Shown piece after piece: positions 12,139-22,730 of a DNA stretch of 64,000 nt; the stretch's first letter is position 1; the number at the start of each line of letters is the position of its first letter. The notes below the pieces were generated by a model. That model was not told the DNA's origin and did no database searches. It saw only the letters and a list, made by a program, of their open reading frames with translations. The position numbers and the translations under genes were made by a program. The stretch comes from Perkinsus marinus ATCC 50983 (Eukaryota > Perkinsozoa > Perkinsida > Perkinsidae), in NCBI RefSeq assembly GCF_000006405.1, contig NW_003205208.1:125897-189896 (forward strand), in the 5' to 3' direction.

Positions 12139-13596
12139 CTAAATCCTCGATGATAATCTCAGTAGAGCTTCTCGTTGCTGTGAGGCAGCCGCACGTAGGA
12201 GTGCTACTTGCTCCTTAAAGGCCTCGTCTAGAAGCTCATTAACCTGACATGTTAGTGACAACGACAGAGCCTATGAGGCCACACCATCTCCAACGGGGCG
12301 GTGTGCGAGACGGGCGGCGGCGGGGGAACCGCGGGGAAGTTCGACCAACTGTCGAGGGCAAAAGGTTGATGACCATAACAGTGACAAACAATATGCTTCT
12401 CTGATGAGGGTTGTTCACACTGAGTGCCGATGCTCTGTGGTAGGCCGTCGACCTGATGGAATATCGGGGGATTCGACACGTTAATTACGACCAACCTGCA
12501 CGCCTTGCTCGACGCACGTTCGAACCAAAGGACGACGTCTCGGGGAGGATCGTGGTGTTTGGGGTGCGGCGATGTACTGTTCAGTTTGAACTGATGTACT
12601 CGAACTAAGACGAGGATTAGAGGTGTCCATCGGACCTCCGGACGAGGGCCGTGGCTTATCATCATCAGGGACAAAGAGTGACGATTCTTCCTCGAAGTCC
12701 TCATCTGCATAGCTAATGTCAACACTGTGGCTTCTGAACACTTCGAGTGTTGATCGAGAACAGCATGGGGCCTCACCCGGGGACCGCTTCGTCTGTGGTT
12801 ACGTCACGATCTGGTTCGATTGATTCAGTCTGTTGGGCATCATTTTCGCTGTGGTCAAGGCCGGCTTTAGCTATTGGCCCAGCGAGCTCCTCCTCGACGG
12901 GGGGTTCCTCTGTCACACTGATGTGAGGTTGCTCTAGGTCGCTAGCAACCTCGGATGATGAGGGCTCGGAGGGCAGCTCTAACTGCTCGAACGACATGAT
13001 TCTGATGCCGCTTGGCGATCTGAGAGGACGCAGGTTCAAATCCCACAGCTGACATCAGCAAACTACTCGACAGTTAACGCATGCTTTTCTGGGGTCAACT
13101 GAGGTTCTTCCTGCGACCTGTGATGAGATACTTAGACCAGCTTCTGGTGTGACTCACGGTTGTGATGGAGCCGAGTCGGAGTTAAGGAAATCCGACAGAG
13201 TCTCGCTGTTGCCGTCCTCAGAGGTTGCATAACTAGTCGAAAAATAATGTCGTTCTCGAATTTGCCGTTTACATTGCTCTGTTCGGAACCTCCTCGGCAA
13301 CCAACTGGAGCTCTTCTCTGTGAGCATTCCCTTCACGAGATTGCAATTTAGTGTTGGGTTGACGGGTGAGACGCCCAAGCCTGACTTGAGGCGGTTGAGT
13401 TAGGTCAACAGTATAAGCCGCGCCTCCTGAGGAGGTGGGCATTCGTCTGATGATTATTAGCACTCTCACCTTCCGTATAGCTGTTACCAAAGGGATCGTT
13501 GATCTCCTGCCGATCGAAAGGAGAATTGGAGGGAGGTGGGATCGAACCCGAGTTCCTCATTGGCGAGGAACGTTGTGTAGTGGAGGACCAGGACAT
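12139..13596 (-). CDS. disordered protein with C-terminal helix, multi-exon
   Basis: The minus strand carries linked exons of a Ser/Pro/Glu-rich protein of unknown function. They are: SGSIPPPSNSPFDRQEINDP (about 13560-13500); QPPQVRLGRLTRQPNTKLQS (about 13410-13340); SETLSDFLNSDSAPSQ (about 13200-13160); FEQLELPSEPSSSEVASDLE (about 13000-12940); SHSVDISYADEDFEEESSLF (about 12735-12670); and VDGLPQSIGTQCEQPSSEKH (about 12450-12390) with PAVPPPPPVSH. The last exon, NELLDEAFKEQVALLRAAAS, is a probable coiled coil and ends at a stop at 12141-12139. Donors and acceptors (for example GTGAGGCCCC...CTCGAAG near 12770-12737) support splicing. The 5' start is uncertain; 13596 is the furthest open position. 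Confidence 0.5.
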
Positions 13597-13620
13597 GAAG
13601 TGCTGTCCACTAGAGAACCC
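13530..13620 (-). repeat. tRNA-derived SINE-like fragment with A and B boxes
   Basis: Read on the minus strand, TCTAGTGGACAGCAC (A-box-like) is followed about 50 bases later by GGGTTCGATCCCACC (box B), with a perfect 7-bp stem GTTCCTC/GAGGAAC between them like a type II variable arm. The acceptor stem does not pair, so a working tRNA is unlikely. It overlaps the 5' side of the disordered-protein gene. Confidence 0.4.
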
Positions 13621-13784
13621 CTAGAGACTCCACTCAGTAACCCCATGAAACCGGTGGAGCCCATCAGATGGACTGCCCGACGTGACGCACCAGCTTACCA
13701 CTGTTAAGCCCAAGCCGTTCACGTTTGCCGATCCGTCCCTCTTAATGGTACTTATGGCCTCAACCAGACATACCTAATCTTCTG

Positions 13785-13827
13785 CCTCATTGCCTGAAGC
13801 CTCATATTGAGACTTCAGGCAACGAGG
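13785..13827. promoter_or_regulatory. hairpin 91 bp upstream of the first AP2 gene
   Basis: CCTCATTGCCTGAAG at 13785 pairs with CTTCAGGCAACGAGG ending at 13827, a 15-bp stem with one mismatch and a loop of 13 bases. It lies in the probable 5' leader or promoter of the AP2 gene starting at 13918. No such stem was seen at the second AP2 gene. Function unknown. Confidence 0.45.
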
Positions 13828-13917
13828 AGACACGTCACGTTCGAGAACTTGAAATCTTGCAGCTTCTTAACGAGAGCACTTGTCAAGCGCTTGCGTGCAA
13901 ATTCTGTGTCCTGACGT

Positions 13918-15240
13918 ATGTACATACGCATGTCCGCAACCATTGACTCTAACCGTGGCGTTCAACGCGGTGCCCTGGGCCAGTCCAGTTTCGTGCATTC
14001 AGCTGTCGGTGATGATGGGGAGGAGGATTCCCGTGACCTAACATCGGGGATACCCGGGACGCTCTACCTCCCCGGCAGCAATCTCAACGGCTCTAACTTC
14101 TTCTCTACTCTCGAGGGATTTGATGATGAGATGCGTTTCGAGAGGGCTAGCAAGATGCCCAAGATTGACCCTTCTGGACCGTTCTCTTGTGGGCCTACCC
14201 TTGGGGACCAACTAGGACCGAGGGACGCGGGCTTCGACACGTCCATGACGGGAGTCAATAACAATTCGACCCTCCTTATGAAGTTGCTCTCTTCAACTGA
14301 TGTTGAAGGTCACCATGCGCCTGAGGAACCCGGTCCTAGTCATGCAATTTACTCGGCTTTGTTGAATTTAGCCACGAGTGGAGGCAATCGATCAACCCCT
14401 GGAGCCTCCACTACTTCCAAAGGCTCAGCTGCCAATATTAATAATCGTGAGCGATCAGCACAAGGTCACCACACGGGTCCTGCTCTCATCCTGGGACCAG
14501 AATTGTTTTCTGCTGGTCTCCCGCAGTCCATGGGCCTAACGACTCTAGCCGCAGCCGTGACGACTCCCACGGTTGGCCGCAAAGTGAGGAGGGTTCAACG
14601 CAACTATGGTACTGGTAAGTTCGCTGGTGCCCACAACTTCCCGAATGATGATGTTAATGGTCCCGTAAGGGTGGTCCGTAGAGTTCACGGTTGGGTTACT
14701 ATTCTGAGACATGGAGGTAGACAAGCCACTGGCCCCTACCGTGAAACAGTTCATCAATGTGTTGAGGACCAAAAGGAAGTCCATCGACTACGTTTGGAAA
14801 GGGGCCTGACCAATTCTGAGTTGATGCAACTCCTTGAACAGATGAAGGTTGTCACTGATCGACACCCGTCTACGCAGTTGATCAAGAAACCCAGGAAGCT
14901 GGACTATACGGCTCCCATTGGCGTTAGACGTATGCACAAGGGTTTCAGAGCGAGTGTGCGAGTGAGGGGTAAAGAGGTCTATGGTCCACTACGACAAGAT
15001 GTTGCTGATGCTACCTGTGATAGAGAGGAAATGATGAAGTATCGTCATGTAGTTGACGCTCCTGGCATGAGGGCTTTTGTTAAGACCCTAAAGGAACGCG
15101 TCTATCCTCATCATCAACAAGAAGTCCATCGTTCTCTGCATGGCGAGCAGGCACCGCCCTCTAACACTCATTCTAACACTCATCGTGTAATGCCTACATT
15201 TGCGACCGAAGCTCAGGGTCCAATCTTGTCGATTGGCTGA
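13918..15240 (+). CDS. double-AP2-domain DNA-binding protein (copy 1)
   Basis: Single-exon frame of 440 codons. Residues about 1-240 are low-complexity (Ser, Gly, Asn, Thr) and probably disordered. Two AP2/ERF-type domains follow: residues about 247-300 (NGPVRVVRRVHGWVTILRHG, GRQATGPYRETVHQCVEDQK) and about 332-385 (APIGVRRMHKGFRASVRVRG, KEVYGPLRQDVADATCDREE). The second keeps the GVRxxxxGxxAxxRxxGKxxxG pattern of AP2. In alveolates AP2 proteins are the main class of specific transcription factors, so a nuclear regulator is likely. A second ATG 12 bases downstream (13930) could be used. It is a close paralogue of the gene at 20985. Confidence 0.82.
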   Translation: MYIRMSATIDSNRGVQRGALGQSSFVHSAVGDDGEEDSRDLTSGIPGTLYLPGSNLNGSNFFSTLEGFDDEMRFERASKMPKIDPSGPFSCGPTLGDQLGPRDAGFDTSMTGVNNNSTLLMKLLSSTDVEGHHAPEEPGPSHAIYSALLNLATSGGNRSTPGASTTSKGSAANINNRERSAQGHHTGPALILGPELFSAGLPQSMGLTTLAAAVTTPTVGRKVRRVQRNYGTGKFAGAHNFPNDDVNGPVRVVRRVHGWVTILRHGGRQATGPYRETVHQCVEDQKEVHRLRLERGLTNSELMQLLEQMKVVTDRHPSTQLIKKPRKLDYTAPIGVRRMHKGFRASVRVRGKEVYGPLRQDVADATCDREEMMKYRHVVDAPGMRAFVKTLKERVYPHHQQEVHRSLHGEQAPPSNTHSNTHRVMPTFATEAQGPILSIG

Positions 15241-15581
15241 GGAACGCTGTCATCGTACTTTAATTTCCTTCGCGTTCGCACCGAACTACGGCTGACCATC
15301 CATTAGTTTTGTTGTGTCACATCTTATAATTTCGTATTTCGCTCGTATATGTAGTATTTGTTCTGAGGGGTTTTGCACCGTGTTCAAGGGTGTCAAGGGT
15401 GTATGGTGGTTCGACTCTAATTTTCACTACTAAGCGGTAGTGTATATTTCTCATTTGCCACAACCAGTATTAGCCGTAGAAAGTACTACCAGGTATAACA
15501 GATCTTGTGGGAGATCCTTTTCATATCAAAACTCGGATCGTGTTAACTTCAGTGAGTCGACAACTAACTTGGTCATTGCAA

Positions 15582-16236
15582 ATGTCTGTTCAAGAGGAAG
15601 TTGAACGAAGGACTAGAGCCCACTTCGCAACGGCCACAGCCATTGACGTGGTGGATATGGGTTCAGAGTGTTCCGGAGCTAAAGTGAGCCAACTAGCAGC
15701 ATCGAAGTCGGTCGGAGCGCATCTGTGTTGAGTCCTGAACATCAACATCAAATTCGTCACAACCACTATGGGTCAGTTGATTTATAGTGAAAAATTCATG
15801 AAATCTGGTTACGGAGGAATATTTCAAATGGAAAGAATTTTTATCGCGTTTATCATCTCCAGTTTTATGATTGATCTGCTTACTCGAATTCCTCCTTTGC
15901 TCAGTGTAGTATATCCACGATGCGGTCCTGATGCAGTGACTCGCACTTGTTGTTTTTTTTTCAGTTGGGCATACTGGTAGTCGACCCGAGTTTTGAGGGA
16001 GTGTCGACGATAAAACGCCATCGTGAGGTATGGTAAATGGTCATGAATCGGACCTCATTCGTATCCAGGTGCAAGGAATTGTGAAAGATCTTTTAGACTC
16101 GGGTGAGCTGCATGCTATCAGTCTCCAGGTGAGGAGGATTCTCAAGGGTATAGACCTCGGGCATAGCGGCCCCATTCGCCAAGTATACTTATCGATGTTA
16201 AAGACCTCGGGCATAGCCGCCCCATTCGCCAAGTAG
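15582..16236 (+). CDS. BolA-like protein, three exons, end uncertain
   Basis: BolA proteins work with monothiol glutaredoxins in Fe-S cluster handling. Exon 1 (15582-15683) reads MSVQEEVERRTRAHF...IDVVDMGSECSGAK; exon 2 (15965-16027) reads LGILVVDPSFEGVSTIKRHR; exon 3 (16069-16128) reads VQGIVKDLLDSGELHAISLQ. All three have whole-codon lengths, and the order matches the BolA fold, including the FEG...RHR block and the terminal HA(L/I)S strand. After 16128 the frame either runs straight into the 50-bp tandem array and stops at 16236, or is spliced at CAG/GTGAGG. The first choice would give the protein a repeat-encoded tail. The first exon boundary and start are good; the C-terminus is not settled. 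Confidence 0.75.
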
Positions 16237-16350
16237 ATTTCTCAATGATAAAGACCTCGGGCATAGCGGCCCCACTCGCCAAGTATACTTCTCAATGGTA
16301 AAGACCTTGGGCATAGCCGCCCCATTCGTCCAGTAGATTTCTCAGTGGTA
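16149..16350. repeat. tandem array B: four copies of a 50-bp unit
   Basis: Units begin at about 16151, 16201, 16251 and 16301 with an exact 50-base period. Each contains GACCTYGGGCATAGCSGCCCC, i.e. the core GGGGCNGCTATGCC on the minus strand. Copies 2 and 4 resemble each other more than 1 and 3 (CCAAGTATACTT versus CAGTAGATTT), suggesting a 100-bp higher-order unit. Confidence 0.85.
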
Positions 16351-16769
16351 TAGGTGCTCGAAAAGAATATCCTATTCTATGAGCATATCATCGAGGATTC
16401 AGCTCGGCAATTTTGTAATCCAGCTCGAATTGAATTTCGCTATGGAATCCAACCCAGACTACCCTTTTGGCGTTAATTGCCATACATTTCTCAGACGCTC
16501 ACACCAGCCCAGTGGGAGAAGAAGCAATCTCAATAAACAGCCGATCCCAGTTTCCATGACGCTATGCTCAGAGTTACACGGGTTGCGGGAGCGGGTCGAT
16601 GGGCTTACCACGACAGGCCCCAGTAATGCCAACAGTGGCTTCCTTCAGGTATCTGTCTGTATGAAAACCTTTTACGATGCAACATATGTATGCCATAGTT
16701 CGCAACGAGTCACTATATACGGACTATGTAGTTTGCTATATCTTATCAACATCTCAGCATTTTGGGAAA

Positions 16770-19700
16770 ATGTCATCAACAACTAAAGCGGGAATGAGCC
16801 CGGCTGTCGACTTCCGTCATCTCATATCGGTTTGTGTCGCCGCTGCACAGGGAGCAGCGGGCATCATTCAAGATGTCCACGACAAGGGCTCGTTGGGGTT
16901 GGTCGAAAAAGGTACTGAGGGCGAGACAGGGTTTGATTAAAGCGTGAGTTTTTCTTATTGATGTGAACTTGAGGACGTTGATTGACCTTAGCACTATTAG
17001 AGCTCTACTGACGCCCCTTCAAGTCGAGGTAACACATTTTCGAACGGCTGGGAAGCCGGCAAGAACCCTTACTGAAATCCTTTCTCGAACCAGTGAAATT
17101 AAAACAGCTTTGTAAAGAATCAAGCAAGTCAGCACACAGATGTAGATGTAATCTATCTGTATGATTGACGTGTTGTATGCTGTCGATTCAACAAGGAAAT
17201 TTGACCAAGGTATGCGCCTATCTTCTAAGCTTCACTAACTTATTCCGAGCATATCTACATCATGATGTCATAAGGATTCTCTGATAACACTTGTCATTCC
17301 TGGTGGTTTGGATTCTCTGATAACACTTGTCATTCCTGGTGGTTTGGAGGTATTTGGACTTAGAATGGTCTCTTGAGTTCGAATGACGAAGATACATGAT
17401 GGGTTCAGAGGCATGAGCCATTCCTGTTGAAAATCGTACGGTTCAATCCCGATGAGTCTTAATTATCAGGTTGCGGTGTTGATTCGTTCACCGGAAGACC
17501 GATGGACGATCCTCAGACAGAAGCCGATCGCCGTGCTGAGGCCTACATAATGTCTATTTTAAAAACACAGGTTAGTAAGCGTAGCAAAGGGTATCTCTAA
17601 GGTTATCCACTAGGTACCTAATCTCGATCCGACGAGCATCGTTGGCGAAGAAAGCGAAGAGGGGGAAAGTGAGGGGGATGAATCGGAAGCAGTGGATGCT
17701 GTTCAAGGCTCTGAAGCTCCTGAAGCAAGGCCTGTGTTCACGGAAGCGGTATTAAATGCATGGCCAGATGATCTTAGTAGGAGGTGGGATACTGTATGGA
17801 CTCCATAGTCCATCGACCTATTCGCCCTCCATACTATGGAGGGTGAATAAGTTGAAGGACTTGGAGGTCGTAAACTGGATGGGGGAAAACGTGTACGCCT
17901 GAACGCGATAAGATCTGAACTGCATGGCTGTGGCATATCGACCCCAATGTACGCAGATCTGAGCTGCATGACTAGGGCATATCGGCCCCGGTATCCGTAG
18001 ATCTGAACTGCGTAACTTGGGCATATCGGCCCCAGTATCCGTACATCCAAACTGCATGACTGTGGCATATCGACCCCAATATCCGTACATCCAAACTGCA
18101 TGACTGTGGCATATCGACCCCAATATCCGTACATCCAAGCTGCATGACTGTGGCATATCGACCCCAATATCCGTACATCCAAGCTGCATGACTGTGGCAT
18201 ATCGACCCCAATATCCGTACATCCAAGCTGCATGACTGTGGCATATCGACCCCAATATCCGTACATCCAAGCTGCATGACTGTGGCATATCGACCCCAAT
18301 ATCCGTACATCCAAGCTGCATGACTGTGGCATATCGACCCCAATATCCGTACATCCAAGCTGCATGACTGTGGCATATCGACCCCAATATACGCAGATCT
18401 GAACTGCGTGACTGTGGTATACCGACCCTAAGTGCGCAGGTCTCAACTGCATGACCGTGTCGTAATGACCAATATGCGCAGATCTAAACTGCATGACTGT
18501 GGCATATCGACCCCAATATCCGTACATCCAAACTGCATGACTGTGGCATATCGACCCCAATATACGCAGATCTGAACTGCGTGACTGTGGTATACCGACC
18601 CTAAGTGCGCAGGTCTCAACTGCATGACCGTGTCGTAATGACCAATATGCGCAGATCTAAACTGCATGACTGTGGCATATCGACCCCAATATCCGTACAT
18701 CCAAACTGCATGACTGTGGCATATCGACCCCAATATACGCAGATCTGAACTGCGTGACTGTGGTATACCGACCCTAAGTGCGCAGGTCTCAACTGCATGA
18801 CCGTGTCGTAATGACCAATATGCGCAGATCTAAACTGCATGACTGTGGCATATCGACCCCAATATCCGTACATCCAAACTGCATGACTGTGGCATATCGA
18901 ACCCAATATCCGTACATCCAAACTGCATGACCGTGGCATATCGACCCCAATATCCGTACATCCAAACTGCATGACCGTGGCATATCGACCCCAATATCCG
19001 TACATCCAAACTGCATGACTGTGGCATATCGACCCCAATATCCGTACATCCAAACTGCATGACCGTGGCATATCGACCCCAATATCCGTACATCCAAACT
19101 GCATGACTGTGGCATATCGAACCCAATATCCGTACATCCAAACTGCATGACCGTGGCATATCGACCCCAATATCCGTACATCTAAACTGCATGACTGTGG
19201 CATATCGGCCCCAATATGCCACAGTTTCCTAATAACCCATACCACACCCGAACTAACTCGTTGACGAATTGATAACTTGACAGTCTTGACTCTGCTCTAA
19301 CCTCGTCATCAGTTTCTCAGCTTGAGAGCAAAGAGAGTTACTCAAAATAATAAGAGTCATGTCTGTTTTAGGATCAGTGCCGGCCTCGTCAATAGCGCTT
19401 TGGGTGGACCCTCTTGATGGTACTTCTGAGTTCACAAGAGGCAATTTAGGAAGCGTAACCACTCTTATAGGTGACGTCTGTCCCACTGTGGTTCTCTCCA
19501 CAATACATTTCAGGAATCAGCGTGAATAACAGAGCAACGGCAGGCATCATCGTTCGCCTAGTCGATCGAGAAACTTTTGTGGGAGTAGTTGGCGTTGGTG
19601 TTTTCCGGACGCGCCCAGGAGAAAGCATTGAGGCCGTGAGCAGACCTGAGCGTGTTGATGTTGACATTGCAGACGGACTTGACATTTGCACAACAAGGTA

Positions 19701-20507
19701 GTAAATTGCTGTATCTTACGTTGACGTTGGTTATTCTCAGAACTAAAACTGCTCCTGTTGTCGTGGCGGCATTCGAAAATCTCGGACCAAAAACTCGAAC
19801 TCTGAAACACGGAGGTGCTGGAAGGAAGTTCCTCGACGTCGTGACGGGCGTTGCTGACGCGTAAGTGGGTTTTGTTTACTAAGTAATGTGATCCAACGAG
19901 TGACCGTCATCGTAGTGGCTTAATAATTCAATCAGAGACATTCTAAGTTCGTCATCCTTCATCGAGAGACACTGGCAACGATAACAGCTGTATTCTATCT
20001 CTAGTGCTCTCAGTACTGGTCTATAGGAAATTGGTGTGTCAATCTAGAATCCGATGAGCCCTCCAGAATCTGCGGAGAGGAGCTCTTCTATTCGTCAGGT
20101 ATCTGTATCCGAGACCGGGCACAAAAAGATGGGACAGCTGTGCAGGTGAGGTATCATACTGTTATTACCTTGCATATCTTCTTCTTCTTAGGCGAAGCCC
20201 TTTTACTTGCACTAGGCGGTAATGTGACCGACGCCATCGGAGACATAATAGAATACCACATTTTCCGTAAATCCACTGACGTTCTCACTAATGGCGCTGA
20301 TCCTGAGCATCCGTACTTGAACGCTTATGGCCTGGTGGCTAGCATAAGAGGGTAAATTCAGTGATTCTGGAATGATGTAATTTGCTGTGTACTGTCAGGC
20401 CTGAATTCCATTATAAGGTCTTGCTTCCTGCAGTCTACAAGGCTGTTGCTGAGCATGCTCCGACATTTCCGTTGTCAAGTGAACGAAAACACGAGGCGGC
20501 TATTTGA
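16770..20507 (+). CDS. 3'(2'),5'-bisphosphate nucleotidase (BPNT1/inositol-monophosphatase family), multi-exon
   Basis: The enzyme hydrolyses 3'-phosphoadenosine 5'-phosphate to AMP, clearing a by-product of sulfation. Exon 1 (ATG 16770) has DFRHLISVCVAAAQGAAGII and SLGLVEKG. Later exons give RPMDDPQTEADRRAEAYIMS (about 17500-17570), VGEESEEGESEG (about 17640-17680, metal-binding Glu pair), and WVDPLDGTSEFTRGN (about 19400-19445, the DPxDGT metal motif). Then come GISVNNRATAGIIVRL (about 19512-19560), GGAGRKFLDVVTGVADA (about 19812-19862), GEALLLALGGNVTDAIGD, and a C-terminal exon with stop at 20505-20507. Family metal ligands and order are intact. One intron of about 1.5 kb (about 17800-19370) is filled by tandem array C. 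A plausible upstream exon at about 16440-16650 (MTLCSELHGLRERVDGL) may be 5' leader or another gene. Confidence 0.85.
17439..17452 (+). repeat. tRNA box-B-like sequence just before a 3' splice site
   Basis: ACGGTTCAATCCCGA sits about 25 bases before a TTATCAG acceptor in the bisphosphate nucleotidase gene, in the sense orientation. It is probably the tail of a tRNA-derived element and is too short to be a gene. Confidence 0.3.
17911..19220. repeat. tandem array C: about 30 copies of a 44-bp unit with a 173-bp higher-order repeat
   Basis: The unit contains TGCATGACTGTGGCATATCG followed by ACCCCAATATCCGTACATCC and repeats with a 44-base period (for example 18121 to 18165). A diverged block beginning ACGCAGATCT recurs at 18391, 18564 and 18737, a 173-base higher-order period of four monomers. 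Monomers carry the core GGGGTCGATATGCC on the minus strand. Because no stop occurs in the unit, all three minus frames are open over hundreds of codons; these are not genes. The array lies inside a bisphosphate nucleotidase intron. Confidence 0.95.
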
Positions 20508-20784
20508 GTTGATTAAGTTGCATCCGTCGCATATGAAAGGAGTTTCTTCTGTCACTACGTTGGTCTTCAGTTCGTGATCGTGGGGATGGACGTTTATAAC
20601 TCGCTGGGGTCCTTCAAGGGTTCAACAATCACCATTTGAGCGTCCTTGAAAGACAGTACGCGAATAGTGAAGTGAACAATTAGATACCTCACGGATCAAT
20701 GACGTGCTCAAGCGCTCATTAGCGATAACGAGAGTATCACTGGCCGTGTGTTGGCATCAAATAGACCAATTTCTCCACCGGAGA

Positions 20785-20880
20785 AATAAAGTGATAGTGA
20801 GGTGAATTTAGTGAAGGTGTCTGGAAAATGACGGATGAATAAAGTGATAGTAATGTGAATTTAGTGAAGGTGTCTGTACA
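20785..20880. repeat. short direct repeat upstream of AP2 copy 2
   Basis: GAATAAAGTGATAGTRAKGTG followed by AATTTAGTGAAGGTGTCTG occurs twice, starting near 20784 and 20836. It lies between the nucleotidase stop and the second AP2 start; the rest of 20508-20984 shows nothing else. Confidence 0.6.
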
Positions 20881-20984
20881 TCATGCCTTAGGTACCTGAG
20901 TGATATCTTGCATTCTTGCATCTGCTCAGTGATTCAATCGTCGTATGCGTGCATGCTCCTTTACACGTGTATTGGCGTACATAA

Positions 20985-22139
20985 ATGAATCACGACTACG
21001 GTGAGTTGCTCCAGGACCGCAGCGGAGATATAACTACTGGTGGCGGCTTTTCTAGCCAATACCAGTTAAGTGATGCCATCCCCGTTCTCGAGGGATCACC
21101 TTTTGCCTTCCCTCAAGGGTCTGTTATCACTGGTGACACCACTCATGAAGCTACTCCGAGGACTACTATGCTTAACAACAACGACTCCCCTCTCCAGCAA
21201 TCGGTGGATATGATGTTATTTGATAACTTTGGTATGCCGCCTGGTGAACCATCGAGTCGTAACGGATGTGACGTACCGGAGTTTGACGATAACTTAACTT
21301 TAATATCTCGATTATTCCTGTACGGCGATCGCTTGAATGCTCGTAAACAGGGCGGCAACGTCCATGGACCACAAGCACTAGGCTACCCTGCTGGTTTACC
21401 TTCTGAGTGCAATTCTTTGTCTGCAGCTACTACTAACCTTTTTGGTGGCAACTCTTCACCAGTTTCGAACAACGCCTTCAATCCCCTTGTATCTCATCAT
21501 CATCGTCCGAGCTTTCCCATTGAATTTTCCGAAGTACCATTTCGGGGTGATATATCGACTGACGACGGCAACGGGCCAATCAGGGTCGTCCGACGGTCTC
21601 GCGGTTGGGTTACTGTCCTAAGGTATGGAGGTAGACAAGCTACAGGCCCCTACCGTGAAACAGTTCGTCAATGTGTCGAAGATCAAAAGGAAGTTCACCG
21701 ACTACGTCTGGAAAGGGGTCTGACAAATTCTGAGGTGATGCAACTTCTTGAGCAGATGAAGGTTGTCACTGATCCTGTTTCCTCAACTCGAAAGAAGCCT
21801 AAAAAGCATGATTATTATGCTCCAGTGGGCGTTAGACGTATGCACAAGGGCTTTGCAGCCAGTGTTAGGGTGAACGGTAAAGAGGTCTATGGTCCACTAC
21901 GACAAGATGTTGCTGATGCTACCTGTGATAGAGAGGAAATGATGAAGTATCGTCTTGTAGTTGACGCTCCTGGTATGAGGGCTTTTGTTAAGACCCTAAA
22001 AGAACGCGTGTATCCTCATCATCAAGTACGTCCAACATCGGTGGGAGATAACAGCAACATCAACGCCGATGAGAGTTTGTCGAATATTATTCGGGAAATG
22101 GACGTTAACCCTTTATCACCCACCCGTTGTTGTCAGTAG
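20985..22139 (+). CDS. double-AP2-domain DNA-binding protein (copy 2)
   Basis: Single-exon frame of 384 codons, paralogous to 13918-15240. The N-terminal 190 residues are Ser/Asn/Gly-rich and only distantly similar to copy 1. AP2 domain 1 is at residues about 195-250 (GPIRVVRRSRGWVTVLRYGG) and domain 2 at about 277-330 (APVGVRRMHKGFAASVRVNG). From about 21875 to 22010 the DNA is almost identical to copy 1 (about 14970-15105), including synonymous sites. The 3' tail after residue 345 differs. Likely a nuclear transcription regulator. Confidence 0.82.
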   Translation: MNHDYGELLQDRSGDITTGGGFSSQYQLSDAIPVLEGSPFAFPQGSVITGDTTHEATPRTTMLNNNDSPLQQSVDMMLFDNFGMPPGEPSSRNGCDVPEFDDNLTLISRLFLYGDRLNARKQGGNVHGPQALGYPAGLPSECNSLSAATTNLFGGNSSPVSNNAFNPLVSHHHRPSFPIEFSEVPFRGDISTDDGNGPIRVVRRSRGWVTVLRYGGRQATGPYRETVRQCVEDQKEVHRLRLERGLTNSEVMQLLEQMKVVTDPVSSTRKKPKKHDYYAPVGVRRMHKGFAASVRVNGKEVYGPLRQDVADATCDREEMMKYRLVVDAPGMRAFVKTLKERVYPHHQVRPTSVGDNSNINADESLSNIIREMDVNPLSPTRCCQ

Positions 22140-22575
22140 TAATAGTATAGTCTTCGGCTCGTAGGTCTTGGTGTAGCAGTTATACATTTACTTGAGTAGC
22201 TAAACTCAGTCGTAATTCTTTCAGTGTTCGGCTTCACGACTTATATACAGTTCGCTCTCGATTAACGCATCAGTGTCGTGTGAACTTGTATTTGCGGCGC
22301 TGTATGCTGTCTATGGTCATCTCTTTATTTGTCGTGAAATCGGTTAAGTGGCGGGGGCTTTTGAGATGACATTACATTTTTACTCGTAGCAATTGTTTTT
22401 TCAACAAATTTCTTATTGAGATCATCGGAGTCGTGTTCTATTCAGTTGGGGAAATTTTAACTGCAATAAGAAGAAGTTGTACATTAGTGAGTGCTTAAAC
22501 GCCTCTCCTGAAACGATCGTGGGATTAGACTGAAAATGTGGAAGTCGATCCGCAAGAAAAGAATTTGAGATACTA

Positions 22576-22669
22576 TACACAGAGTTGGAAAACTCCCGAT
22601 ATTCGCGGTGATATGCAGTAGTCGTGGAACATGTTTTTCACATCACTAGGGTGGTGGTGGTGAAACTCT
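22576..22669 (-). mobile_element. family-A MITE, 5'-truncated
   Basis: Contains ATATTCGCGGTGATATGCAG, the family signature, and ends in GGTGGTGGTGAAACTC. One terminus is missing. Confidence 0.7.
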
Positions 22670-22730
22670 ATTGTTAAAAGTGTTGTTCAGGTTGGACTAG
22701 AGTTGACAGTAGAAGTAGGAGTGATTCGAA

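Noticed and set aside
13530-13620. Functional type II tRNA (Leu/Ser-like) on the minus strand
   Set aside because: A and B boxes and a variable-arm stem exist, but acceptor and anticodon stems do not pair properly.
17703-19245. Long minus-strand open frames (up to about 285 codons) with periodic YGYWGRYATVMQ-like peptides
   Set aside because: They are the 44-bp satellite read in frames without a stop; all three minus frames are open equally and the region is an intron of a plus-strand gene.
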